Assembly: GCA_001794825.1 (NCBI GenBank)
Contig: MGLK01000016.1
Location: forward strand, 56,238-120,237
From: Caulobacterales bacterium RIFCSPHIGHO2_01_FULL_70_19
Lineage (GTDB): Bacteria > Pseudomonadota > Alphaproteobacteria > Caulobacterales > Caulobacteraceae
Direction: 5' to 3'
Length of the DNA: 64,000 bases
Of the stretch, positions 40,380 through 48,959 are shown piece after piece (position 1 is the first letter of the stretch; each line of letters opens with the position of its first letter). The notes beneath the pieces are model-generated. The model was given only the letters and a program-made list of their open reading frames with translations. It did no database searches and had not been told where the DNA came from. The position numbers and the translations under genes were made by a program.

Positions 40380-42689
40380 ATGACCAGATCCCCAAAGCGG
40401 CCGCCCGCCGGCCTCCCCGACCGCGAGACCCTTCTCGCCTTCCTGCGCGACGCCGGATCGGCCGAGAAGGGCGACATCGCCCGCCACTTCGGTCTGAAGG
40501 GCGGCGACCGTCGGGCCCTGCGCGAGATGATCCGCGAACTCGAGGCCGAGGGCCGGCTGGGCAAGCGCGGCCGCAAAGGCTTCTCCGAAGCCGGGGCCCT
40601 GCCGGCGGTCGGCGTCGCCGACGTGGTCGAGCGCGACGTGGACGGCGAAATCTACGTGCGCCTGGTGGAGGCCTCGGAGGATGCGCCGCGCGCCCTGCTG
40701 GTCCCGGATCGGGAGGGTCGGGCCGGTCCCGCCCCGGGCCTGGGCGACCGCCTGCTGTGCAAGTTCCAGCGCGGCGAGGACGGCTGGGAGGCGCGGCTGA
40801 TCAAGCGGCTCGACGCGGGGAGCAACCGGGTGCTCGGCGTGATCCGCAAGTCCAACCGCGAGGTGCGCGTCGAGCCGGTCGACCGCCGCTCGAAGGACGT
40901 TCTCCTGGTGCCCCACGCCCAGGCGGAGGGCCTGAAGGACGGCGACCTGGTGCTGGCCGCCATCGAGAAGGGCGAGCACCGCTACGGCCCGAAGCGCGGC
41001 AAGATCCTTGAGACCATCGGCCGCGAGGACGATCCTCGCGCCGCCTCCCTGATCGCCATCCACGCCCATGGCGTCCCGACCGGATTCTCCGAAGCCGTCG
41101 AGGCCGAGGCGCAGGACCAGGAGCTGCCCTCCCTCAAGGGCCGCGAGGACCTGCGCGACCTGCCGCTGATCACCATCGACCCCGCCGACGCCCGCGACCA
41201 CGACGACGCCGTCCACGCCCATCGCGACGACGACCCGAAGAACGAGGGCGGCTGGGTCGTCTGGGTGGCCATCGCCGACGTCGCCGCCTACGTCCGCGTC
41301 GGCACGGCCCTGGACCGCGAGGCCCGCGCCAAGGGCAATTCCACCTACTTCCCCGACCGCGTCGAACCCATGCTCCCGGAGGTGCTGTCCAACGGTCTGT
41401 GCAGCCTGAAGGAGGGCGAGAACCGCGCCTGCCTCGCGGTGCGCATGGTCTTCGACAAGGATGGCCGCAAGCTGTCGCACCGCTTCGTGCGCGGCCTGAT
41501 GCGCTCGCACGCCAGCCTCAGCTACGAGCAGGCCCAGGGCGCCATCGACGGCCAGCCGGACGACATCACCGGCCCGATCATGGACCGGATCCTCTATCCG
41601 CTGTGGAACGCCTATCACGCCATGCTCAAGGGCCGGCTGAAGCGCAGCCCGCTGCTGATCGAGAGCGCCGAGCGCAAGGTGCTGATGGACCCCGGCGGCG
41701 GCATCGGCGCCATCGAGCCGCGCAAGTCGCTGGAGGCTCACCGGCTCATCGAGGAGATGATGATCCAGGCCAACGTCTGCGCCGCCGAGACGCTGGAGCA
41801 GAAGCGCACCCCGCTGATTTACCGGGTGCACGAGGCGCCGAGCCAGGAGAAGATCTTCAACCTCGCCGACTTCCTGCAGACCATCGGCAAGCCCTGGGCC
41901 AAGGGGGAACCGGCGACCACGAAGCGCTTCAACCGCCTGCTCGACGAGACCCGTGACGGCCCGCACGCCGAGGTGGTCAACGAGGTCGTGCTGCGCACCC
42001 AGATGCAGGCCATCTACAGCCCCGAGAACATCGGCCACTTCGGGCTCAATCTGGACCGCTACGCCCACTTCACCTCGCCGATCCGCCGCTACTCCGATCT
42101 GATCGTCCACCGCGGTCTGATCCGGGCGCTGAACCTCGGCAAGGACGGCCTGACCGACCGCGAGATCGCCGAGCTGGCGACCCTCGCCGAACAGGTCACC
42201 CAGACCGAGCGCCGCTCCATGGCCGCCGAGCGCGACGCGATGGACCGCTACATCGCCGCCTTCCTCGAGGACCGGGTCGGCGCGACCTTCCCGGGCCGCA
42301 TCACCGGCGTGACCCGCTTCGGCCTGTTCGTGCGGCTTGCGGAAACCGGCGCCGACGGCCTCGTGCCCGTCTCGACCCTCGGCGACGAGTATTTCACCCA
42401 CGACGACCGCAGCCACGCCCTGGTCGGCGAGCGCACCGGCCGGCGCTGGACCCTGGGCCGCTCGGTCGAGGTCCGCCTCGTCGAGGCCACCCCCGTCACC
42501 GGCGGCCTGCTGTTCGAGATGCTGTCCGAGCCGGATCCGCGCGATCCGAACGCCCCCGCCCCCCGCCTCGGCCTGCGCGCCCGCGGACCGAAGGGCGGCG
42601 GCTACCCGAAGCGCGGCGGCCCCCGCCCCCGCGACGGCGCCAAGCCCTCAGGCGGACTGAAGGGGGTGCGGAAGGGCAAGCGGCGGTGA
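40380..42689 (+). CDS. rnr: Ribonuclease R
   Basis: 769 residues. The N-terminal winged helix (DRETLLAFLRDAGSAEKGDIARHFGLKGGDRRALREMIREL) is followed by cold-shock domains, the RNB catalytic core with LITIDPADARDHDDAVHA carrying the metal-binding aspartates, RYAHFTSPIRRYSDLIVHR, and an S1 domain (FPGRITGVTRFGLFVRLAETGADGLVPVSTL). A Gly/Lys/Arg-rich tail (GGYPKRGGPRPRDGAKPSGGLKGVRKGKRR) ends the protein. It is a processive 3'-5' exoribonuclease able to degrade structured RNA, relevant in cold and in rRNA quality control. Confidence 0.97.
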   Translation: MTRSPKRPPAGLPDRETLLAFLRDAGSAEKGDIARHFGLKGGDRRALREMIRELEAEGRLGKRGRKGFSEAGALPAVGVADVVERDVDGEIYVRLVEASEDAPRALLVPDREGRAGPAPGLGDRLLCKFQRGEDGWEARLIKRLDAGSNRVLGVIRKSNREVRVEPVDRRSKDVLLVPHAQAEGLKDGDLVLAAIEKGEHRYGPKRGKILETIGREDDPRAASLIAIHAHGVPTGFSEAVEAEAQDQELPSLKGREDLRDLPLITIDPADARDHDDAVHAHRDDDPKNEGGWVVWVAIADVAAYVRVGTALDREARAKGNSTYFPDRVEPMLPEVLSNGLCSLKEGENRACLAVRMVFDKDGRKLSHRFVRGLMRSHASLSYEQAQGAIDGQPDDITGPIMDRILYPLWNAYHAMLKGRLKRSPLLIESAERKVLMDPGGGIGAIEPRKSLEAHRLIEEMMIQANVCAAETLEQKRTPLIYRVHEAPSQEKIFNLADFLQTIGKPWAKGEPATTKRFNRLLDETRDGPHAEVVNEVVLRTQMQAIYSPENIGHFGLNLDRYAHFTSPIRRYSDLIVHRGLIRALNLGKDGLTDREIAELATLAEQVTQTERRSMAAERDAMDRYIAAFLEDRVGATFPGRITGVTRFGLFVRLAETGADGLVPVSTLGDEYFTHDDRSHALVGERTGRRWTLGRSVEVRLVEATPVTGGLLFEMLSEPDPRDPNAPAPRLGLRARGPKGGGYPKRGGPRPRDGAKPSGGLKGVRKGKRR

Positions 42690-43393
42690 ATCAGCCCTTC
42701 GACGCGGCCCAGGATCTCGCCGACGCGCCGCGCACCGGCGGCCGCCAACGACCGAAGGACGCCGCCACCCTGGTCCTGACCCGATCCCGCCGCGGCCGGC
42801 CGGAGGTGCTGATGGGGCGCCGCGCCCCCGGTCACGTCTTCATGGCCTCCAAGTGGGTCTTCCCCGGCGGACGCATCGAGCGCGGCGACTTCAGCGCCGC
42901 CGCGGCCACCGAGCTTCGCGGCGCGGACGCCGCCCGTCTCGCCCGCGAGGTCCCGGCCCGGCGCGCCCGCGCCCTCGCCCTCGCCGCAGTGCGCGAGACC
43001 TTCGAGGAGACTGGGCTGCTGCTCGCCGATCCCGCCCCTGTCGTTTCGGTCGCCGGGGCATGGCGTGCGTTCCGCGCGGAAGGCGCGTTGCCCGACCTCG
43101 CCGCCCTCGCCTACATCGCCCGAGCCGTCACCCCGCCGGGCCGCACCCGGCGCTTCGACGCCCGCTTCTTCATGGCCGACGCCGCCGCCCTGCTGCACCC
43201 CGAGCCCACCGCCGGCTGCGGCGAGTTGGACGAGATCGCCTGGATCGCGCTGGACGAGACCGCCGACCTCGACCTGCCGGCCATCACCCGCTTCGTGCTC
43301 GGCGAGGTGCGCGCGCGTCTGGAGGAGCCGGACCGCCCGCTGCCCTTCGTCCGCATGGTCCGCGGCCGCCACCAGATCGTCCACCAGGACTGA
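42686..43393 (+). CDS. Nudix hydrolase with split Nudix box (NUDT7/NUDT19-like)
   Basis: 235 residues. The Nudix box is interrupted: PGGRIERGDF is separated from AAVRETFEETGLLL by about 38 residues, including ELRGADAARLAREVPARRARALA, as in the CoA-diphosphatase-like NUDT7/NUDT19 group. The catalytic RExxEExG is intact. A late ARFFMADAAA and GELDEIAWIALDE complete the fold. The GTG at 42686 overlaps the rnr stop (GTGA), so rnr and this gene are coupled. The substrate is inferred only from the group. Confidence 0.85.
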   Translation: MNQPFDAAQDLADAPRTGGRQRPKDAATLVLTRSRRGRPEVLMGRRAPGHVFMASKWVFPGGRIERGDFSAAAATELRGADAARLAREVPARRARALALAAVRETFEETGLLLADPAPVVSVAGAWRAFRAEGALPDLAALAYIARAVTPPGRTRRFDARFFMADAAALLHPEPTAGCGELDEIAWIALDETADLDLPAITRFVLGEVRARLEEPDRPLPFVRMVRGRHQIVHQD

Positions 43394-43473
43394 CCATCCC
43401 TGACGCTCCCCCCGGCGCGGTTGTGCCCGGCTCCCGACCGGGCTCTACTGGACCGGCACTGGAGGGACACGGC

Positions 43474-44283
43474 ATGCGCAAAGCGCTCATCGGCCTCGCG
43501 AGCCTGGCGAGCCTCTTCGCCCATGGAACTGTCGCCGCCGCGCAGGAGCCGCCGCCGGACCGGATCGAGGTCGTCTACCATCCGGACTCGATGTTCTGGT
43601 CGATCGAGGACGGCGGGACCGCCCGCTTCCGCACCAGCGAGCGCGAGGACTACACCTTTTCCGTCACCCGGGAGGACTACCGGCGCATCGCCCGGCTGAT
43701 GCGCCCCTACCGCGATGAGGGGCTGCGCTGCGACGATCCCGACTACCGGGGGAGCAACGGTTATCTCGTCTTTCGCGAGGCCGGGATCGAAAACCGCCGA
43801 CCGCACGAGGGCCTCTGCTACACCGACGCCGCCCGCGCCGCCGGGCGGTCCCTGAGCCGCGCCTACTACGCCATGGAGGAGATGGGCGAGGCCCGTCACG
43901 TCCCGCCGCCCCTGCCGGTCCTGCCCGATCCCGACCGCCTCACTTTCACCAGCCTCTACTGGGGCCGGACGGTGCAGGAATGGTCGATCCCCCGCGGGGG
44001 CGAGGGCCGCTGGTCCCAGGCCGACGGCAGGAGCGAGGTCTTCCCCGTCTCCGAGGCGGAGTTCGACCGCCTGCGCGAGCTGTTCCGCCCCTACGAAGGC
44101 GTGCCGTTCGAATGCCAGCGGGTCATCGCCGACGGTCCCTACGGCACGGTCACCTGGTCGCAGGACGGCCACGAAGACCAGCAGCTGCGCTGGGACGCCG
44201 GCTGCGTCACCGGCGACGCCGCCGACGTGTTCCGGCGCTGGGACGACGCCGAGGCGCTGCTGAAGGAGCTGCGCGACCGCTGA
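43474..44283 (+). CDS. Secreted protein with internal duplication, unknown function
   Basis: 269 residues, signal peptide to about 23. Two similar halves are visible: residues 31-118 and 156-246. Each has a WSI..GG..R strand, an F.V....(D/E)..R...L(M/F)RPY helix (LMRPYRDEGLRC at 75-86, LFRPYEGVPFEC at 203-214) and a second Cys about 30 residues later (C115 in EGLC, C244 in DAGC), suggesting one disulfide per repeat. I do not recognise a named family. ATG 43474 follows GGAGGG. It abuts the convergent lipoprotein gene with no gap. Confidence 0.75.
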   Translation: MRKALIGLASLASLFAHGTVAAAQEPPPDRIEVVYHPDSMFWSIEDGGTARFRTSEREDYTFSVTREDYRRIARLMRPYRDEGLRCDDPDYRGSNGYLVFREAGIENRRPHEGLCYTDAARAAGRSLSRAYYAMEEMGEARHVPPPLPVLPDPDRLTFTSLYWGRTVQEWSIPRGGEGRWSQADGRSEVFPVSEAEFDRLRELFRPYEGVPFECQRVIADGPYGTVTWSQDGHEDQQLRWDAGCVTGDAADVFRRWDDAEALLKELRDR

Positions 44284-44853
44284 TTATTCGGCGACCGGCC
44301 GGGTCAGATCGAACTCGACCCGGAAGAACCGCCCCGACGGCCGGCGCAGCTCGTAGGCGAACATCTCGCCCGGATGGACCTCCATGGCCCAGACGTTGGT
44401 GGTCGAGACCTCGGCCCCGCCGGCGCGGAACTGGGCGATCGATTCGGCGTCGACCGGGAACTCCTGCCGCGTCGCCGTGCCCGGTCCGGCGGTGTCGCCG
44501 CCGTACATGTGATAGCCATGCACCTCGCCCTGCGGGTCGCGGTGATCGTGCTTGAGCCGCAGGCCCGCGCCCGTCCGCGTCACCACCCAGCGGCGCGAGC
44601 GATCCTCGCCCACCGCGAACGGAATGCCGACCTCGTCGGGCGCGCAGTCGCGCACGTGCATGACCAGCCGCCGGTCCCGGTAGTCCGCGTCGGCCGCGTC
44701 GGTGGACACCACCCGACCCTCGAAGCGCTGGCCGCACAGGGCCTGCAGCCGGGCCATGAAGGCGTCCGGCGGATGCGCCGGCTCCGGCGAGGTGGCGCAG
44801 GCGGACAGGGCCACGGCCAGAACGGCGGCCGCCACGAACATCGGGGTTTTCAT
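44284..44853 (-). CDS. Lipoprotein of unknown function
   Basis: 189 residues with a lipoprotein signal (lipobox LSAC, Cys at about 19). The mature protein is beta-rich: LCGQRFEGRVVSTDAADADYRDRRLVMHVRDC with a likely disulfide, VGIPFAVGEDRSRRWVVTRTGAGLRLKHDHRDPQGE, YHMYGGDT and a C-terminal FAYELRRPSGRFFRVEFDLTRPV strand pair. The ordered pattern recalls a lipocalin-like or DUF-type periplasmic domain seen in Caulobacter relatives; no function is evident. Divergent from rpmG. Confidence 0.7.
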   Translation of the reverse strand: MKTPMFVAAAVLAVALSACATSPEPAHPPDAFMARLQALCGQRFEGRVVSTDAADADYRDRRLVMHVRDCAPDEVGIPFAVGEDRSRRWVVTRTGAGLRLKHDHRDPQGEVHGYHMYGGDTAGPGTATRQEFPVDAESIAQFRAGGAEVSTTNVWAMEVHPGEMFAYELRRPSGRFFRVEFDLTRPVAE

Positions 44854-44904
44854 GGCGCGACAGTGGACCGCGCGGCGGCTACGCTCAAGGCGGCCATCCG
44901 CCCG

Positions 44905-44932
44905 TTGACTTCGGGCCGCGCCTGAGTATGTT
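44905..44932 (+). promoter_or_regulatory. Sigma-70 promoter of rpmG
   Basis: TTGACT, a 16-bp spacer and TATGTT end 48 bp before the rpmG ATG. This is the closest match to housekeeping consensus in the neighbourhood. Confidence 0.55.
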
Positions 44933-44980
44933 CCGCGCCTCTCATTTCAGCGGCTTTCGCCGTCGCAAAGGTAATTCCCG

Positions 44981-45148
44981 ATGGCCAAACCGGCATCCAT
45001 CAAGATCCGCCTGAACTCCACGGCGGACACCGGCTTCTTCTACGTCACCAAGAAGAACGCCCGCACCATGACCGAGAAGATGGTCGTCCGTAAGTACGAC
45101 CCGGTCGTGAAGAAGCACGTCGACTTCAAGGAAGGCAAGATCAAGTAA
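44981..45148 (+). CDS. rpmG: 50S ribosomal protein L33
   Basis: A complete 55-residue L33: [48 protein letters not shown]. No CxxC zinc pairs are present, so it is the C- (zinc-independent) form. ATG 44981 follows a short leader from a sigma-70-like promoter and the gene ends in a clean terminator, so it is monocistronic. Confidence 0.97.
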   Translation: MAKPASIKIRLNSTADTGFFYVTKKNARTMTEKMVVRKYDPVVKKHVDFKEGKIK

Positions 45149-45176
45149 GCGCTTGATCGCCTGAAGAATTTCGAAG

Positions 45177-45205
45177 CGCCCGGCCAGTGATAGCCGGGCG
45201 TTTTT
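45177..45205 (+). terminator. Terminator of rpmG
   Basis: An 8-bp stem CGCCCGGC/GCCGGGCG with an 8-nt loop followed by TTTTT, 28 bp after the rpmG stop. Confidence 0.85.
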
Positions 45206-45245
45206 CGTTGCGGCGGAGGCGCCGCCGCCCGCCCGATCGCTGTCG

Positions 45246-45539
45246 TCAGGGCCAGACCCGGGCCCCGTCGAGCCTGATCGCGCTCACGCGCCCCCGGCGC
45301 ACGTCGCAGGCGACGGGCGGCCGCCCCTCGGCGGCGGGCCAGTTATAGACGAAGACGGCCTCTTCGGCCTGGTCGCGACGGGTCACGAGGATCAGCTCCG
45401 ACCGCGCCGGATCCAGGGGCCCGAGCGCGAGGCCGAGATTCGCCGCTCTCGTCCGGCATTCGCCGACCGGATCCACGGAGGCGCAGGCCTGGAGCCCCAG
45501 GACGAGGCTCAGGGCCGCCGGCAGTCGTCTCGTCCGCAT
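45246..45539 (-). CDS. Small lipoprotein of unknown function
   Basis: 97 residues. The lipobox is LQAC (Cys near 19). The short mature part has a CRTRAANLGLALGPLDPARSELILVTRRDQAEEAVFVYNW segment, a second Cys (VACDVRRG) that could pair with C28, and a C-terminal VSAIRLDGARVWP. I do not recognise a family. It lies 38 nt downstream of pleD on the same strand and may be its last co-transcribed gene. Confidence 0.6.
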   Translation of the reverse strand: MRTRRLPAALSLVLGLQACASVDPVGECRTRAANLGLALGPLDPARSELILVTRRDQAEEAVFVYNWPAAEGRPPVACDVRRGRVSAIRLDGARVWP

Positions 45540-45577
45540 TGCTCGACCCTACTCGCGCCAGAGGCTGCGGCAAAGAC

Positions 45578-46945
45578 CTACGCCGCCCGCGCGATCACCT
45601 GGTTCCGTCCCCGGCTCTTGGCCTCGTACACGCCCTCGTCAGCCCGCTTCAGCAGGGCTTCCGGCGTGTCGCCGCCGGCGCCGTCGCTCCACGCCACGCC
45701 GATGGAGACCGTGATCGACAGGCTCTCGGCTCCGCCCATGATCGGGAACGGCGTCTCGGCGACGTCCCGGCGGATGCGCTCGGCGACCCGGTGCGCTGCC
45801 TCCAGCGGAGCCCCCGGCATGACCACCACGAACTCCTCGCCGCCGAGCCGGCACGGCAGGTCGATAGCCCGCACATTGGTGGCCAGCCGCACCGCGAACT
45901 CGCGCAGCACCTCGTCGCCGGCGTCGTGGCCGAAGCCGTCGTTGACCGCCTTGAAGTGGTCGATGTCCATGACCAGCACGGACACCTGGTCGCCGCCCTG
46001 GCCGGCGCGGCCCACCAGCGCCTGCAGCTGCCCGGCCATGTAGCGACGGTTGTGCAGTCCCGTCAGGGCGTCGGTGACGGCCATCTCGAGGCTGTAGTCC
46101 AGCTTCTGGCGCAGGAAGTCGGCGTAGCGCTTGCGCCGGATCTGGGTGCGCGCCCGCGCCTCGAGCTCCTCGGTGTCGACGGGCCGGGGCAGGATGTCGT
46201 TGACCCCCAGCTCCAGCGCCTTGACCAGCCGCGGCCGGTCGGCCGGGTCGACCACCCCGAGGATGGGCGTGCGCCGGGTCGCCTCGGTCGAGCGGAGCTG
46301 GGCCACGAAGCGCAGGCCGTCGAACTCCGAACTCGAGACGTTGACGATGATCAGGTCCACCGGTCCGCGGGCGGCGATCAGCGCCGCCGAAGGGTCGGGC
46401 TCGGCCACGGGGCGGTGCTCGGCCGCCAGCTGCCGGGCGATCTTCTCGGCCTGGCGCGCATTGTCGTCGACCACCAGCACGCGGCCGCCCGAGGCGCGAA
46501 GCCGACCGGCCCCGTCGGTGTCGACCCCGAAGCGGCGTCCACTCTCCTCGCGCTCGCGCAGTTCGTCCATCACCGCCTTGAGCCGCACCAGCGACTTCAC
46601 CCGGGCGAACAGGATGACGTCGTCGATAGGCTTGGTGATGAAGTCGTCGGCCCCTGCCTCGAGGCCCTTCATCTTGTCCTCGCGCCCGTCCAGCGCCGTC
46701 ACCAGCACGACCGGGATATGGCGCGTCACCGGGTCGGCCTTGAGCCGCCGGCAGGTCTCGAACCCGTCCATGCCCGGCATCATCACGTCGAGCAGGATCA
46801 GGTCCGGGCGCTCGTCGGCGGCGACCTGCAGCGCCGTCGCCCCGTCCGGAGCGGTCAGCACCTCGTAGTACTCGAGGGTCAGCTTGGCCTCGAGCAGCCG
46901 GACGTTCGGCTCCACGTCGTCGACGACGAGGATCCGCGCCGTCAT
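45578..46945 (-). CDS. pleD: Response regulator/diguanylate cyclase PleD
   Basis: 455 residues in the PleD order: receiver 1 with phospho-acceptor D53 (LLDVMMPG), a degenerate second receiver (about 150-275, with [12 protein letters not shown] but Asn replacing the acceptor region NVSSSE), and a GGDEF domain with active site GGEEF. The inhibitory I-site R-A-I-D lies five residues before it. It makes cyclic di-GMP at the stalked pole when phosphorylated, driving the swarmer-to-stalked transition in Caulobacter. The ATG at 46945 overlaps the divK stop (ATGA). Confidence 0.95.
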   Translation of the reverse strand: MTARILVVDDVEPNVRLLEAKLTLEYYEVLTAPDGATALQVAADERPDLILLDVMMPGMDGFETCRRLKADPVTRHIPVVLVTALDGREDKMKGLEAGADDFITKPIDDVILFARVKSLVRLKAVMDELREREESGRRFGVDTDGAGRLRASGGRVLVVDDNARQAEKIARQLAAEHRPVAEPDPSAALIAARGPVDLIIVNVSSSEFDGLRFVAQLRSTEATRRTPILGVVDPADRPRLVKALELGVNDILPRPVDTEELEARARTQIRRKRYADFLRQKLDYSLEMAVTDALTGLHNRRYMAGQLQALVGRAGQGGDQVSVLVMDIDHFKAVNDGFGHDAGDEVLREFAVRLATNVRAIDLPCRLGGEEFVVVMPGAPLEAAHRVAERIRRDVAETPFPIMGGAESLSITVSIGVAWSDGAGGDTPEALLKRADEGVYEAKSRGRNQVIARAA

Positions 46946-47316
46946 GCGGCGACCCCGAGGTGCTTTCTCACCGTCTCGAGGAAATGGGCCACCGAGATCG
47001 GCTTCGAGATATAGGCCTCGCAGCCCCCCTGGCGGATGCGCTCCTCGTCCCCCTTCATGGCGAAGGCGGTCACGGCCACGACGGGGATGTGGTTCAGCTC
47101 CTCGTCGTCCTTCAGCCACTTGGTGACCTCCAGCCCGGAGATCTCCGGCAGCTGAATGTCCATCAGGATCAGGTCGGGGCGGTGCTGGCGCGCCAGGGCC
47201 AGCGCCTGCAGCCCCTCGCGGGTCTGCAGCGTCTCATAGCCCTGGGAATCGAGCAGATCATGAAAGAGCTTCATGTTCAGCTCGTTATCCTCGACGATGA
47301 GGACTTTCTTCGACAT
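46942..47316 (-). CDS. divK: Single-domain response regulator DivK
   Basis: 124 residues, almost identical in layout to Caulobacter Div[31 protein letters not shown], phospho-acceptor D53 in [21 protein letters not shown], and [38 protein letters not shown]. DivK switches DivJ/PleC activity and, through DivL-CckA, controls CtrA phosphorylation and cell-cycle progression. I chose ATG 47316 over the GTG at 47322 by alignment with known DivK. It is first in the divK-pleD operon. Confidence 0.96.
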   Translation of the reverse strand: MSKKVLIVEDNELNMKLFHDLLDSQGYETLQTREGLQALALARQHRPDLILMDIQLPEISGLEVTKWLKDDEELNHIPVVAVTAFAMKGDEERIRQGGCEAYISKPISVAHFLETVRKHLGVAA

Positions 47317-47440
47317 CGACACCCGGCCCGTCCGCCCCTCTGTGCGCGACGCGCGGGAGGCTTCCTTATCCGACGCAGTCTGGCGGACGGTCTCTTAAGT
47401 TGGCGTGAAGCCATGGAGGCCGGCGCAGATGGCCGACACC

Positions 47441-47622
47441 GCTGGTTCATCACGAAGAACACGAAGGGGGCACGAAGAGCTCGAAGAGAACGAGACCGTC
47501 CCCTGCGCCCGGGGGCCGCAGGCCCGCAATCAGATCGAAGGCGTCGCCCTTCGGGCGCCGCAGAAGGCGCCGGCCCCTTCGTGTCCCTTGTGAGTCCTTC
47601 GTGTTCTTCGTGATGAACCAGC
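47441..47622. repeat. Foldback repeat element with perfect 27-bp inverted ends
   Basis: The ends 47441-47467 and 47596-47622 are perfect 27-bp inverted repeats, beginning GCTGGTTCATCACGAAGA and ending in the complement. The inside is built of degenerate CACGAAG/CTTCGTG units plus GC-rich GGCGCC stretches, so the whole 182 bp can fold on itself. It fills most of the 389-bp gap between divK and dinB. It resembles short non-autonomous (REP/MITE-like) elements; no coding sequence is inside. Confidence 0.7.
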
Positions 47623-47705
47623 TGCCTCGGCCGCATCGCGGCGGACCGGAACCGGCCACGATTCCGCTCCCCACCCGCCGCCCCATCGGGCACAATCCGC
47701 CCGCG

Positions 47706-48953
47706 ATGAAATCCATCTGCCGCGACTGCCTCCGCCCCGATGACCGGACCGTCGAGCGCTGCCCGGCCTGCGACTCGCGCCGCATAGTCGCGCATGAGGA
47801 ACTGGCCTCCCTGACCATCGCCCACCTCGACTGCGACGCCTTCTACGCCTCGGTCGAGAAGCGCGACCGGCCCGAGTTGCGCGATGTCCCGGTCATCGTC
47901 GGCGGCGGCAGACGCGGGGTCGTCACCACCGCCTGCTACATCGCCCGCCTCTACGGCGTCGGCTCGGCCCAGCCGATGTTCAAGGCGCTAAAAGCCTGTC
48001 CCGACGCCGTCGTCATCAAGCCCGACTTCGCCAAGTACAAGGCGGCCAGCGCCCAGATCTTCGGGGCCGTGCGCGAACTCACCCCGCTGGTCCAGACCCT
48101 GTCGCTGGACGAGGCGTGGATCGACCTCGCCGGCACCGAGCGCCTCAACGGCGGTCCGCCGGCGCTGCAGCTGGTCCGGCTGCAGCAACGCATCGAGCGC
48201 GAAACCGGTCTGACCGTCTCCATCGGGCTTGCACCCAACCGCTTCCTCGCCAAGATCGCCTCCGAGCTCGACAAGCCGCGCGGCTTCTCGGTCATCGGCT
48301 CCGAAGCCCCCGCCCTGCTGGCCCCCAAGTCCGTCCGCGTCCTGCCCGGCGTCGGCCCCGTCTTCGGCCGGAGCCTGCAGAGCGACGGCTACGCCACGGT
48401 CGGCGACCTCGCCGCCGCCGACGTGCGGGACCTCGTCCGCCGCTACGGCGAACATGGTCTGCGGCTGCATGACCTCGCCCACGGCCGCGACGCCCGCACC
48501 GTCGATCCCGGCCACGAGCGCAAGGGGATGAGCGCCGAGACCACCTTCAACGAGGACCTGACCGCCGCCGCGGACCTCGAGGCCGAGCTCTGGCCCCTGT
48601 GCGAGAAGCTGGCGGCCAAGGCGCGCCGCGACGGCGTCGCCAGCCGGGTGATCGTGCTCAAGCTGCGCCGCACCGACTTCCGGATCGTCACCCGCCGCGT
48701 CACCCTGCCCGAGCCGGTCCAGACCGCCCGCGCCCTGTTCGCCGCCGGACGCGACCTGCTCCGGCCGGAGCTCGGCCGCCCCTACCGGCTGATCGGCATC
48801 GGCATGGCCGAGATCGTGGAGGCGGTCGCCTCTCCGACGGCCCTGTTCGAGAGCGCCGAGGCGCGGGCCCTCAAGACGGAGACCGCCATCGACCGTCTGC
48901 GCGAGAAGTTCGGCTCGGCGGCCGTGGTGGCCGGCCGGGCGCTGAAGGGCTGA
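47706..48953 (+). CDS. dinB: DNA polymerase IV-like Y-family polymerase with N-terminal zinc ribbon
   Basis: 415 residues. An N-terminal CRDC...CPAC pair (two CxxC, spaced 11 residues) precedes the Y-family polymerase: LTIAHLDCDAFYASVEKRD with catalytic aspartates, VTTACYIARLYGVGSAQPM, LSLDEAWIDL (second catalytic D-E), the helix-hairpin-helix VLPGVGPVFG and the little-finger domain with GMSAETTFNEDL. It performs translesion synthesis. ATG 47706 includes the zinc ribbon; initiation inside the foldback repeat further upstream is unlikely. No alphaproteobacterial LexA box (GTTC-N7-GTTC) is visible upstream. Confidence 0.92.
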   Translation: MKSICRDCLRPDDRTVERCPACDSRRIVAHEELASLTIAHLDCDAFYASVEKRDRPELRDVPVIVGGGRRGVVTTACYIARLYGVGSAQPMFKALKACPDAVVIKPDFAKYKAASAQIFGAVRELTPLVQTLSLDEAWIDLAGTERLNGGPPALQLVRLQQRIERETGLTVSIGLAPNRFLAKIASELDKPRGFSVIGSEAPALLAPKSVRVLPGVGPVFGRSLQSDGYATVGDLAAADVRDLVRRYGEHGLRLHDLAHGRDARTVDPGHERKGMSAETTFNEDLTAAADLEAELWPLCEKLAAKARRDGVASRVIVLKLRRTDFRIVTRRVTLPEPVQTARALFAAGRDLLRPELGRPYRLIGIGMAEIVEAVASPTALFESAEARALKTETAIDRLREKFGSAAVVAGRALKG

Positions 48954-48959
48954 CGCCGG

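Noticed and set aside
42686-43393. Frameshift or disruption in the Nudix gene because the box is split
   Set aside because: The frame is continuous, the helix half is intact and the split matches a known subgroup.
47441-47622. LexA/SOS box in the foldback arms before dinB
   Set aside because: The arms contain GTTC and GAAC in inverted orientation, not the direct repeat GTTC-N7-GTTC of alphaproteobacterial LexA sites.
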